A stretch of DNA of 64,000 nucleotides from Hypericum androsaemum (taxonomy: Eukaryota > Streptophyta > Magnoliopsida > Malpighiales > Hypericaceae): assembly GCA_963995505.1 (NCBI GenBank), contig OZ023183.1, positions 16,736,671 through 16,800,670 of the forward strand, read 5' to 3'. A model generated the notes under the pieces. It was not told the DNA's origin. It was given only the letters and a program-made list of their open reading frames with translations, and searched no databases. Positions 13,501-24,004 of this stretch are shown here, in pieces (the first letter of the stretch is position 1; each line of letters opens with the position of its first letter). Made by a program: the position numbers and the translations under genes.

Positions 13501-16500
13501 AGCCTCTGAGATAAAAGCTCCACGCCACCCAACTCTCGAAGTAATGTCACAGCAGAACTGCTATAGTCCATAAGCTTTTGCAAAGCTTTCACCGCTAAGT
13601 AGACAAGGTGCAAATGATTGGGGTCTGAGTCCTCCAGAAGTGGTAAGAAAGTAGAAACCATTCCTGACCCCCTAACATTACCACCAGAAGCCGAAGAAGA
13701 AACAATATGGAGCAAATAAAACTGAAGAAGTGCCTCGACAAAAGCAAAGGAAGATGGATCATTAGAGCTTTTCAGTGATAAAACTGCTCTTTGAAGCACA
13801 TTTAGCAGTATCATGCGATTTCCCACAGCAAAACTAATGCTAGAGCCACTCAAGATCCGTGCACGATCATGTGATGCCGAATAAGCAGCTAACTGAGCTC
13901 CCAAGGCCAGCATTGCAAGAGTTCTTATGCTTCCAGGAATGGTTTCTTCTGAACGAACTATTCTAATTAGTTCGTTTGTATACTCAGGCTCATTGGCAAA
14001 AAAAGAGGTCAGCTCATCATTAGCATCATTAGACTGAACAAGCACAATGAAAGCGAGGAGGCAAATTCTACTGTACAGCCTGCACACTCTGGGAGAACGA
14101 AATGCCCGGGCATATCTAATTCTGGTCAACAGAGAGAAACGCAGGTCAGGAGGTACGTTATACTGCTCAATGCAATGTTTCATCAATGAAAGGTCATCCT
14201 CTTTCTGCAAATGCAGGTTCGGTATATGTATGACCCTTGAACCAGGATTCTCAGAACCAATATTGCCACCAACACCTTGGGTACAGGGGCCATGCAGTTC
14301 AAAGTAAAGGGTAGAACCTATTCGATGTTGAGACTTTTCAGCATCTTTTTCTATGTCCGATGGGAACAAAGAAAGTCCTCCTTGGGTTCTCTCATTTGCT
14401 ATGACACAAGAGTACAAGCCCAAGCCCTCCTCCTTGCTTCCCCAGCCTTGTGCAAGGGACAGGAGATGGCTGTTCACTGAAGCACATCCAATCAATTTGC
14501 CACTCCCATGCAGCTTAGATGGATTTATTTTTACAAGAGCTGCTAAAGTCTCGAGTGCAGCAATGAGAATTTCCGGATCAGTGGAGGCAAGCAGAAGCTT
14601 GAAATGCTGGAAATCACAACCGAATGCATCAAAGTTAGTTCTAAAAGGCTCCAAAGTATCAAATAAATATAAAATGCAATGACCCATGCTACTGACTGAG
14701 ACAAAGTAGTGATCAAGGGCCAAATAAGTACCTCTAGACCATCAAATGCGCTTTTATTGTGACAGTTCTCCAGAACTGTTTGCATCACTCTCAGAATCTG
14801 TACAACCGAATTCTTTGGGAGTGGACTATCATCTTGCAAAAGATTATCTGACAAGATGAGGTCATTTCTGCTTGCCAAGTGTGCCTTGAAGTACGTGTCA
14901 AAGTGCAAAAACAATGGCCTCCAATGATGAAAGTTTCCCTGGGAATAAGGTGAGAAATAAGAAACATTCAAAGAAACTAACAAGTCAAAATCACAGAGCA
15001 AGGATAACATCTCACTACCTTGCCAAACTCCCAATGAAATCCAGAAAGCGGTATTGCTATGTCTTGCAGTGGACTCTGGATAACTTTATCAATGAATGCC
15101 TTCACTTTAGGAGGCTGAAAGCAACAATAGATGTCAGTTATGTAGTAGATAACAGACCACAAACAGAAGCAGGTCACTAGCAAAAACCGACAAGCACCAC
15201 AAATATTTCCAAAAGAGGGTGTTGCAAGCTTAAGAAAAACTTGCAACACTTGTAACTTTGACAATAAGCTATTAACTACAATTTCCTGAGCTGTTCTGCC
15301 CTTTTCAATGAAATGTCAAACTGAAAGCCATCAAAAGATTAGAGAGGATGGGGACAGCACAAAGAAAACGGTCGCCAAGAGAAGTTTACAGAAAAGTGAA
15401 GAGAAATGGATTATAAAAGCTCAAGAGCTGAAATCAAATAAATAAAACTTCAGCCTTCTCCAAATTGCTCGTAAGCCAAAAAAGGAAACCAAACAAATTC
15501 CTGCACAAACAGAAATTGGCCACATAACAGCCACAAGTCAAGATTTTTTGGAGGCATGCCAAGAAATATTTTACCCCCTATGAAAGGCATCCAGCCCGTC
15601 TAATATAGGAAGAGAGATTAACTCAATACACCAACAAACTACAAGGAGAAGGATAAGATTTTCCTCCCTTCAAAGAGGTAATTCTAGTCTCTAGTGATGA
15701 CAAAGGATCATATGAACTCAGGCTATTCCCTACACATTTGCACGTGACAAAAGAAGGTTTCATGGAAAAAAAGGTATTGACATACAACATTTGGCCGAAA
15801 TAAAGTACAACTGAATTAAACCAGCCAAAAAACAGCTTCCACATGCAGGCAAGAAGATTATACTTTTATTTTCAACAAATGTTAAACATCGGAGAGATGC
15901 GTTGAAGTGAATATGGGCTGCCAAGGCATAAGCAAAAATTCTCAAGGCAAGCAGGCAGGTTACTGCTCAAGGCTGGCCAAGGTGCAAAAAAGGGCACGCA
16001 GACTAGTTTGACACAGCAGCGCTGTAAAATCAAATTCCTTAAAAGTTCAGAGGCACCTGAATCATCTAGGAACTATCTCTTGGAATCATTCAAAAACTAT
16101 CATAGCAAACATGTGTATCACTTGATCCAACAACTAACAGAATATCCATCTAGACCAGTATTTGCACAGCCTTCACTCCACAAAATATAGCTCCGTAGAT
16201 CAACAAGCAAATAGAAAATACCCACAAAAAGATCCCTTTAGTACCATTATCCCCAGCCAACACAATAAAACAAACATCATATCCCCACCCAAAAGGAGCG
16301 TCCCACAAGAGCCTCCAAGTGCTACAGCCTCACATTCTTTTCTCTCAACCTCCCTCGCTACCCCGAGGATGGCACGAACAGACAAAAACTCTACTTTTAC
16401 TTGCATACAGTTTAGTCACGGGCTTGGGTGCTGCCACAGCACAAGCTACACAACCCTAATCAAACTGCGCCCTAAATACCCGTAAGATCACACAAACCCA

Positions 16501-16726
16501 TGCACCAAGCAATGAAACAAACAACACCAAGCAATGAAACAAACAACACCAAGCACAAAACAACACGAAAAGAATAGACCTAACGCAAAAAAAAAGGATA
16601 AGAACGGAGGATAAATAAGGGACCAACCGGCTCAGTGTCCAGCTTTAACGAAGGGCTGATGATACTCTCGCCCAACAACAGCTGCCGTAGCCGCGACGGC
16701 ATGCTCGATCTTGCCGCCGCCGCCAT
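1525..16726 (-). CDS. UPL1: HECT-type E3 ubiquitin-protein ligase UPL1/UPL2-like, complete, 16 coding exons
   Basis: Transfers ubiquitin from E2 through a HECT cysteine thioester to substrates. Coding exons in transcript order: 16726-16628, 15114-15019, 14938-14732, 14606-8033, 7854-6785, 6714-6412, 6337-6133, 5630-5359, 4872-4583, 4098-2982, 2902-2756, 2646-2566, 2478-2253, 2147-2008, 1863-1757, 1627-1525. They total 11,037 nt, or 3,678 residues, close to Arabidopsis UPL1/2. Visible parts: N-terminal armadillo-like region (DUF908/DUF913 type); UBA near residues 1300-1340; UIM ([12 protein letters not shown]) near 1355; long Asp/Glu tract near 2165-2250; two ubiquitin-binding motifs ([17 protein letters not shown] and [17 protein letters not shown]) near 2590 and 2635; His-rich run just before the HECT domain; HECT from about 3320. 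The catalytic Cys is residue 3645, 33 from the end, in [16 protein letters not shown], and its codon is split by the last intron. Two introns (5358-4873 and 2565-2479) need GC donors. The start Met precedes [11 protein letters not shown], as in the family. UPL1 and UPL2 cannot be told apart here. Confidence 0.96.
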
Positions 16727-16737
16727 GTCGAATCCAC

Positions 16738-17082
16738 CTTTAAAAAAATCAAAAAAAATTATATAAAAAATCCAAATCCCTAAGCAGAGCAGAGAAACGT
16801 ACGAATCGGAAAATAAGAAAAACGACAACCGATCCTAACAACAACAACTCCCGATTTCAAACCCTAAAAAAAAGTTTTACCTTAGGAGGCGATGGAAGTT
16901 GTAAAAATCCTCGCGTAGTCTAAGAAGGGAGTAAGAGAGAGAGCGAGACTCAGAGGGAGGAGCTATTTTTTTCCTAGAGAGAGAGAGAGAGAGAGGCGAA
17001 ACCCCAGGTGAAGAGAGAAAGAGAGAGAGAGAGACACGAGAGACGAGAGAGGTGTTTAGGGGTTGGGGCCGAAGTTTTATAG
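16738..17082 (-). promoter_or_regulatory. UPL promoter TATA box, GA-rich 5'UTR and inferred 5'UTR intron
   Basis: Read on the minus strand, CTATAAAA lies at 17082-17075. A GA-rich leader follows, with (GA)n runs at about 16920-17045. A good donor (CTAAG|GTAAAAC, intron from 16880) and an acceptor (TTTAAAG|GTGG, intron to 16738) flank a 143 bp AT-rich stretch, giving a 5'UTR intron just before the start codon. The TATA box and the microsatellite are visible directly; the intron and start site are inferred. Confidence 0.6.
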
Positions 17083-18954
17083 GGCTGGGCGTGTGCGTGC
17101 TTTTGTGAGAGAGAGTTTGGTTCGGGGTCGGTGTCTTCTTTTTTTTTTGGTTTTTTTTTATAGCGGGTGGAAGAGGGGGTTAGGATACGGCGCCGTTTGT
17201 GCTTGCGTAAATTGTAACGGCGGTTTAGACCTCATTGGGTTCGGGACGTAGCCTCATTGGGCCTCCTGGGCCTCAGGTTTTGCATAATGTACTTTATAGT
17301 CCGCTGAGTAGGGAATATACCTGATGGTGTGTGTGTTTAAAAACAGATTTTCCTTTTTTTTTGTATGTTTCAGATTTCATTTTTTTTCTTTTCGCAAGTG
17401 TTTGATCCCTATTTTATAGTTGGATATGTTCAAAAAGGGATTTTTCTTTTTTGTATGTTTCAAATTTCATTTTTTTTCTTTTTTATCTTTCTATAAATAT
17501 CTGATCCTTATTTTGTAACTTGATATGTTTAATATCTAATTTTCTAATATTGTCCATGTTTGTTATATTATTTACTTAATTGTCATACAAAAGCTCTTTG
17601 CTCCACATATCCCCGCCAAATCCGGGCCCTTTATAGTCGGTCGGACAGGCATCCGAGATTTCTTAAAACATTGATCTTATGGCTACATTTGGTTTTGGGG
17701 TCAAATATTCTTAAATTCATGTAGTTTGACAATTTTTTACTATTTAGTCCCTCCACTTTCATTATGTATCTTTTTTGGTTGATTTTTTTATAACGAAAAT
17801 ACATCCATCCACTTTTAAAGGAAAATACGTAATTTGTCTTTGTAATCACAAGTGATCGACTTACAATTTACCCAAAAAAATCAAGATTATCATAATCATA
17901 TTTTTTTTAAAAGAATAGCCTCTCTCCGCCTTTCTCTCTATTTTCCCTCCTCGACCGGCCATCTACGCTGCCACACATATTCATTAACGTCCCCAACGAG
18001 AAGGTGAGATGTTCGCCGAGGAAAGTCATAAAATATCCACTATGGTACACGAACCGAAGTTCAAATTATAAAAAAGTATATGCAGGTATGATATAACTTG
18101 AGAGGGGTAAATTTGGTTAATTTGGTATAACAACTAATATTTTCAATTATTTTTCACGTTCAAGAGTAATTAATTCGGTCAAATTCAATCATCTGAGTAA
18201 TCTAAACATAACTTAATTAGTTAATTTAGTATCTAGAGTCGCAATTATTCTGACTTGTTTTAATCTTCACCACCTCTAATCTGATGGTACCAGTTATCTC
18301 GAGGGTATTAAAGTCATTTACATCCCTCTCTTTTTTTTCTTCCTCCATCGTGCCTCACTTTCAGTCTTCTCTCCTCCGTCTCTCCTCTTCTCTTCCTTTT
18401 CCTCTCCCTCACTCCCTCTCTCCCCAACTTACGCCGACGACGAGGACGCTGCCAATCGATCTAGAGCCGACGACGAGGACGAAGAGGACGATGGAACCGA
18501 CGACGACGAGGAAGCTGCCAATCGTCGGGGTGACCTGGAGCCGACGACGAGGACTCTGCCAATCGAGGATGAGGACGTTGTTGATCTCTTTGTTTGTTTC
18601 TCTCTCTCCCTCCCTGGACGCTGCGAACGGCGGAAGAGATCTGGGTTATCAATTGGTCTCATGCTCTTCAATTTTAATTACCTTCTCTGCAGGGGAATGG
18701 TGTGGGTTTTTAATTGGTGTGGGTTTTAATTACTGCCTTCGATTTTTTCTTTTGGTTTAGTGGTCTTCTTTTGTGTATTTTTAATTTGGGTTCAATTCTT
18801 TTGGTTTAGAGCTTCGAATATGGAGTTCACCATTTTTTGTTCTTCTTTTCTTCTTGAGCTTGCGGGTGGAGTGGAGTTTTTTTATCAGCGAATTGTTTGT
18901 TCTTTTCTTCATTACTGCCTTCGATTTTTTTCTTTTGGTTTAGTGTTCTTCTTT
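17083..18954. other. Upstream intergenic region, low complexity, no clear gene
   Basis: AT-rich spacer upstream of the UPL promoter. An open frame at 18284-18760 (158 codons) is T/C-rich, then GAC-rich. It has no recognisable domain and is best read as low-complexity DNA. The stretch 18425-18580 repeats a GACGACGAGGAC...CTGCCAATCG unit three times. A ~45 bp block (ATTACTGCCTTCGATTTTTT and following) occurs at about 18729 and again at about 18911. Confidence 0.5.
17340..17545 (+). repeat. Two-copy tandem repeat, ~100 bp unit
   Basis: Two adjacent diverged copies share TTTTTTGTATGTTTCA, ATTTCATTTTTTTTCTTTT, then TGATCC and TTATTTTGTA-like or TATTTTATAG-like segments and TTGGATATGTT or TTGATATGTTT. 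Confidence 0.6.
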
Positions 18955-18993
18955 GGAAAAATTACGCTCAGATCCCTGTAGTTTGGCGTCCCT

Positions 18994-19314
18994 TGTTGGA
19001 AGGAGTGAATGGCTTAATTGCAATTTCACAGAAATCTGATACCAGCATTGACAGCTTGAAAAACATCAGTGATAAAGATGTAATTTCAGCTCATTCAGAA
19101 CTCTACTCTAGAAGACCACACGCTTGACAGCTAGCAGCTGGATAAGTAGTATAAATAGGATAAAACAGTTATCCTCTTGTACACGTGTTATAATACAGTA
19201 CACATAATAATCTAAGTGAGAAAACTTTCCAAATAACCGCTCTTAGTCTTCTTCCACCATCGTCTCGCCATTAATCATTTTGTAATTCCTAAAGCTTCGA
19301 TTAGCTTTTCCACA
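18994..19314 (+). repeat. 5' LTR of the nested copia element
   Basis: Starts TGTTGG and ends CCACA directly before the primer binding site at 19315. It is about 321 bp long and includes a TATA-like stretch (AGTATAAATAGG, about 19148-19159). No second copy exists in the element. Confidence 0.75.
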
Positions 19315-19326
19315 TGGTATCAGAGC
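19315..19326 (+). other. Copia primer binding site
   Basis: TGGTATCAGAGC is complementary to the 3' end of plant initiator tRNA-Met. It is the classic minus-strand priming site of copia elements and lies immediately after the LTR. Confidence 0.85.
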
Positions 19327-19499
19327 TCTAGACGCGATCAAAGTCTAGAAGCTTAGTAGATCCTGCTCTTGTTCTTCTTCTTTCCAGTAATCAAGCTCTG
19401 GATGACTCCGATCCTCTTTTCCTTGACCCAAATGAGTCTGGCGGTTGTTCCAGTTACTCCTCTCAAGACCAAGCTCGGACTTAGAGACGGTACGATTGC

Positions 19500-21318
19500 G
19501 ATGCTCGGTAACCCTAGGTTTTCTAATTGGGGTCGCTGCAACACTATAGTGATTGGCAAAATCTCAAGGAATGGTTTGGTCGCGGTGAGTTCATGCATGT
19601 GGCTTCGTTACAAGAGCAGGTCTTCAATCTTTGCCAAGGTGTGTTATCTGTCAATGACTATTATATTGATTTCCAAATATTATGGGATCAATTGATGCAA
19701 ATGCGATCTATTCCTAGCTGCAAGTGCATTAATAGTGTAGGTGGAGGAATTTGTGGTGATAATTGTGTGATAACTATAGCTATAAGAGCTTATCTTGAGG
19801 GAGATCAGGTTATAAGATTCTTGATAGGCTTGAACGATGGTTATAATGGCTTGAGATCATAGATTATGATGCTTGCTCCTTTGCCATCTATCAATCATGT
19901 TTTGCCTATGGCTGGAGAACATGAGATGCAATTGGTGCATCCAGTTATGGCTAATGGCTCCAAACAATCTATTTCACAATCTCAGAATGCTTCTCAGCAT
20001 CATGTCATGGCTGCAGCGAGTTATAGCTCAGTGAATCAGATGTACATGGTTTCAGGACAATACTCCATTGGCATGGTCCTGCCTTCACAATCTACTCCTA
20101 GTATGCCTAGTGTCCCTCCATATTTCACCATGTCTAACAGCTCGTTCCCTATGTCTAGCAAATTCATATTTTCTGTTCCTTTTACTCATTCTATTTTGAA
20201 TCCTTCTAGTTGGCTTGTCGATTCAGATGCTACAGATCATGTAGCTTGCACTCTTGATCAGTTTATTAGTGTCTCTCCTGCTCATAATATCAATGTTTGT
20301 CTTCCAAATGGTCAACAGATTCCAGTAACTCATACTGGTGATGTTCAAATAGGTGATCTTGTCCTTTCCCAGGTTCTATTTGTGCCTGGTTTCCACTTCA
20401 ATCTCATTTCTTTGTCCAAACTTCTCAAGTGTCCTTCCTATGATGTGCCCTTTACTAAAGATCATTTTCATGGTCATGACCTTCTCCATTAAAGGGTGAT
20501 TGGCACGGTTGAGGAACAGGGTGGTCTCTACATTTTAAAGAAGGAACATGGAGCAGCTAAACCCTCTACCATCAACCTTGTAAAACCCTCTACCATCAAC
20601 CTTGTAACCCAATTACTAGACCTTTGGCATTGTCGCCTTGGTCATGTCCCTACTCATAAACTTGAACTCTTTAGACTTCTAGACCCTAGAATAACCGTAG
20701 ATACTCTAGCCCATTGTGAGCCCTGCAACTTGGCCAAACTGAAATGCTTGCCCTTTCCAATAAGTGATTTTCGTGCTGCTGCTACTTTTGATGTGGTTCA
20801 TATGGACATTTGGGGCAGAAATAGACTTCCTACATACGATGGATATGAGTATTTCTTAACAATAGTGGATGATCACTCTCGTGCTTTGTGGATTTATCTT
20901 CTTCATAACAAAGCAGAGGTTAGGACTTGTATTGTTGACTACTGCAATATGGTTAAGACTCAGTTTGGCAAACCTGTTAAAGTTCTCCGGACAGATGGTG
21001 GCAAGGAATTCATGATGACAGAGTTTTTCTCTGCCTCTGGTATTGTTCATGAGAAATCTTATGTGATGACGCCTCAGCAAAATGGGAGGGTCGAACGAAA
21101 ACACCAACACATTTTTAACATAGCTCGTTCCTTGTTGTTTCATGCGCATCTTCCTCTTGTGTTCTGGGGCGAAGCAGTTCTTCATGCTACTTATTTGATT
21201 AACGGACACCAACTCCCATTCTGAAGAATAAAACCCCGTATGAAGTTTTGCTTGCTAAATCTCCAACCTTTGATCATATAAGAGTTTTTGGATGTTTGTG
21301 CTATGCTTCAAATCTAGA
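19500..21318 (+). pseudogene. Decayed copia gag-protease-integrase polyprotein
   Basis: Three consecutive frames cover one polyprotein. The gag core lies at about 19527-19862, ending at an in-frame TAG within RFLIGLNDGYNGLRS. The gag tail and protease lie at 19866-20492, with WLVDSDATDH where WLVDSGATDH is expected, so the catalytic D-S/T-G triad is altered. The gag-preintegrase and integrase lie at 20496-21224, with an HHCC set (WHCRLGH, then CEPCNL), D in HMDIWG, D in LRTDGGKEF and E in PQQNGRVERKH. A frameshift near 21210 moves the continuation (KTPYEVLLAKSP, VFGCLCYAS) to another frame. The sequence stops before reverse transcriptase. It is not functional. Confidence 0.9.
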
Positions 21319-21834
21319 TCCTTCCAACATCCCTCCCTCTGGGGTCCCTGCATTTCTGAAATCGTTCTTGACGTCCCCGAAGTTTGGTTTTAGAGACTCT
21401 CGGGTCCCTGACATCTCTTTTTTCATTTTTGGTCATAGAAATGACCAAAATACCCTTAAATAAATAATAAAAAATTTTACCTTCTCCAACTTTTGAACAA
21501 AAACACCAACAACCAAAAATTAACCCAAAAATAAGATCAAAGTAACCAAAATTAAAAATACAAACAAGAACATCAAGAACAAAAAAATAATTAAATGATT
21601 CAACCCAAAACGTTCGACACCAAAAATTAATCCAAGCTGACAACCAAGAACATTCATCTCCTTCTTCCTCCGTCATCTTCCTCGGCACCAATCAACTTCA
21701 ATTAAAATCAAGGTTTAATTTAAGCCAATACCAATTAAAGAGCTTCAATTAAAATCAAGGAGTCGTAACCAGGGAGGAGCCCCTTCGTCGAGCCGTAACC
21801 AAGCAGAGGCGGACATGAGCGGCGCCGATGACAT

Positions 21835-22035
21835 ATGAGCGACGTCGGTGTCGTCAGCATTCATTGGACCTCCTCACTGGAACAGATCACCGAAAAACCT
21901 AAGCCTGACCCCGACAATGGTAAGAACAGGTACATGAGCATTAGGCAGCAGAGCTGGGGAAAGTGGGTGGCTTTGATTCGTGAGCTGAGGAAGCGCACGA
22001 ACCTACGACCTCACAGCTATCCTCGGCAGAGCTAG
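21835..22035 (+). pseudogene. Captured AP2/ERF DNA-binding domain fragment inside the Pack-MULE
   Basis: The open frame contains NRYMSIRQQSWGKWVALIRE followed by LRKRTN. This clearly matches the start of an AP2/ERF domain (family pattern YRGVRQR.WGKWVAEIREP.KR). Decay is evident: the RGV of the first strand is replaced, the E of VAEI is L, and the WLG motif is lost before the stop. Only the N-terminal half of the domain is present, within a GC-rich stretch at about 21770-22040. The fragment resembles DREB/ABI4-type ERFs because it has WGKWVA. It is inferred to be transduplicated from a parental ERF gene elsewhere. Confidence 0.85.
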
Positions 22036-22869
22036 GTTCCCTTAATTTCGATTGCAAGATTGAAGATTTTTTAGAATTAATTAGGTTTGATGGTTTACTA
22101 GGTTTGAAGGATTAATGGGTTTGAAGGTTCAATTAGGTTTCAATCGTCACCATGATATTGCAGTTGCTGTACCAACCTTTCGTCCCATTAATTCTGGGTG
22201 TCTTACTTGGGAATTCGCGAGGGTGAGGCGGCTTGACGAAGAAGGCTGTTGTGAATTCTGGGCACATTGTTCTTGGTCACGACGAGGCGGCTCGTCGTTC
22301 TTGGTCACGAGGTTTTCATCGTTGGTGAATTCTGGGCAAATTCTCGAATCTGGTCTTGACAATGGTCGAAGCAGCTGAGTTTCGATCTGGGTTTCAATTT
22401 TGATTATGTGTTAAATTCAAGGTTGATCTGTTGATTGGTTCCTGGGATTGATCTGGTCTTGACAGGATGTTGCGAGGAGAAGGTTTCAATCTGTATGTTC
22501 ATTGTGGTATTGGGTTCAGTTCGCCATTTTTTTTCTTAATTGAGTTTTTTTTAATATTCTTCATCGTGTTCTTGATTTTAGTTAGTTTGATCTTAGTTTT
22601 GGGTTAGTTTTTGGTGGTTGGTGTTTTTTTCAAAGGTTGAAAAATGTAATTTATTATTTTTTGTTTAAGGGTATTTTGGTCATTTCTATGACCAAAAATG
22701 AAAAAAAGAGCCGGCAGGGACCTGAGAGTTGATAAAACCAAACTTCGGAGACGTCAGGAATGATTTCGAAAATGTAGGGATCCCAGAGGGAGGGACGCCA
22801 AACTACAGGGACCTGAGCGTACTTTTCCCTTCTTCTTTTCTTCGAATTGTTTGTTTTTGTTCCGTGATG

Positions 22870-23400
22870 TATGTCAAAAATGGCATGTCCGGTTTCGATA
22901 AAATAGCATGTTAGGGTATGACCAAATGACATGTCCGCTTAAGACCAAATAGCAGACTCGGTTACGATTAAATAGTATGTCCACTTATGGTGAAATAGTA
23001 GGTCCGATTATGACCTAAAGGCAGACCCGATTATGATAAAATGGCATACCCGGTTATGAAAAATGGCATGCCTAGTTATGTTAAAATGGCATGCCCGGTT
23101 ACGAAAAAATGGCATACTCAGTTATGTTAAATTACATGTCCGGCTATGTCTAATGGCATGTTCGTTTAATATTTAATAGAACATATAATTAATTAATTAA
23201 TTAATTAACATACTCAGTTATGTTAAAATGACATGCCCGATTATGACAATGGTATATTCGGGTATGATAAATGGCATGTGCGATTACGACAAAATGGCAT
23301 ACCTTGTTCCGATAAAACGGCATGCCCGTTTATAACCAAATGACAGATTCGGTTACAATAAAATGACATACATGTTTACGATAAAATGGCATGGCCGACT
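22870..23400 (+). repeat. Degenerate minisatellite, ~22-24 bp unit
   Basis: About 20 imperfect copies of a unit like AAAATGGCATGCCCGGTTATG run across the stretch. The array is broken near 23170-23210 by an (AATT)n run. It starts about 30 bp after the Pack-MULE's right duplication. Confidence 0.85.
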
Positions 23401-23539
23401 AATATATTTAATAATATTTATTATAAAAATTAATTATTTAATTAAATAATTTTCTAATTAGATTCCATATGGTATACTAACCTGATTTTTAAAAAATATT
23501 AATAATAAGAAAAAAAATCAAAATTTACCAAACTTGTGT

Positions 23540-23612
23540 TAGCGTTCGTCAGCGCTTGCATCAGCGTGTCAGGCTTGCGTCAACGCGTCAGGCTTGCATC
23601 AGCGCGTCACCG
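23540..23612 (+). repeat. Short tandem repeat GTCAGGCTTGCATCAGCGC
   Basis: Three to four degenerate ~20 bp copies with alternating GTCAGGCTTGCGTCAACGC and GCTTGCATCAGCGC forms. Confidence 0.65.
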
Positions 23613-24004
23613 CTTTTTCCTATTTTATCCCTGGTTTCCTTTTTTCCGTTCGATACGGGATTTAGACCCCGTATCGAATCCGGGCCCTTAACCAAGGGCT
23701 AACCCACGATTGGAAGTGTGAGTCAACCCCGATCATAAGTGTACTTTAGGCCCCATCCACGACAATTCTAGGAATTGGTGCTTTAGTTTTTTTATAAATA
23801 AATTTACCAAGAAAAAATATATCAAAATAGCAAATAATTATACTTGTTATTTGCTACACCTATTAATATTCATAAATATGTGTCGACTAAAAATAAGCTA
23901 AATCCTAAACCCTAAAAATACATATACATATCAAACGAAATAAAAATACATATACTTATCAAACAAAATAAAAATACATAATTAAAGACGTAAGATATAA
24001 AATA

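Larger units (their letters stand above)
18994..21330 (+). mobile_element. Truncated Ty1/copia retrotransposon with one LTR, inserted in the MULE terminal repeat
   Basis: Begins TGTTGGAAGG (18994) and ends CCTTCCAACA (21330), a perfect 10 bp inverted terminus. It is flanked by a 5 bp duplication, TCCCT, at 18989-18993 and 21331-21335. It holds a 5' LTR of about 320 bp, a tRNA-Met-type primer binding site (TGGTATCAGAGC, 19315), degenerate gag, a protease, an integrase zinc region and an integrase core, then stops. Reverse transcriptase, RNase H and a 3' LTR are absent. Confidence 0.88.
18955..22829. mobile_element. Pack-MULE (Mutator-like element, non-autonomous), carrying an AP2/ERF fragment and a nested copia insertion
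   Basis: Terminal inverted repeats of about 180-200 bp flank the element. The left begins GGAAAAATTACGCTCAG (18955) and the right ends CTGAGCGTACTTTTCCC (22829). Inside, matching landmarks are GTAGTTTGGCGTCCCT, GAAGTTTGGTTTTA, GGTCATAGAAATGACCAAAA and TACCCTTAAA. A perfect 9 bp target-site duplication, TTCTTCTTT, lies at 18946-18954 and 22830-22838, as expected for Mutator-like elements. The left repeat is split by a copia element (18994-21330). Removing it with one copy of its 5 bp duplication restores a continuous repeat. The original element would be about 1.53 kb. No transposase is present. Confidence 0.92.

Noticed and set aside
14543..15034. Minus-strand frame starting [13 protein letters not shown]
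   Set aside because: It reads through introns on both sides of a real UPL exon (14732-14938).
18284..18760. 158-codon plus-strand open frame
   Set aside because: Low-complexity Ser/Leu/Thr translation of pyrimidine-rich and GAC repeats, with no domain. It lies just outside the MULE.
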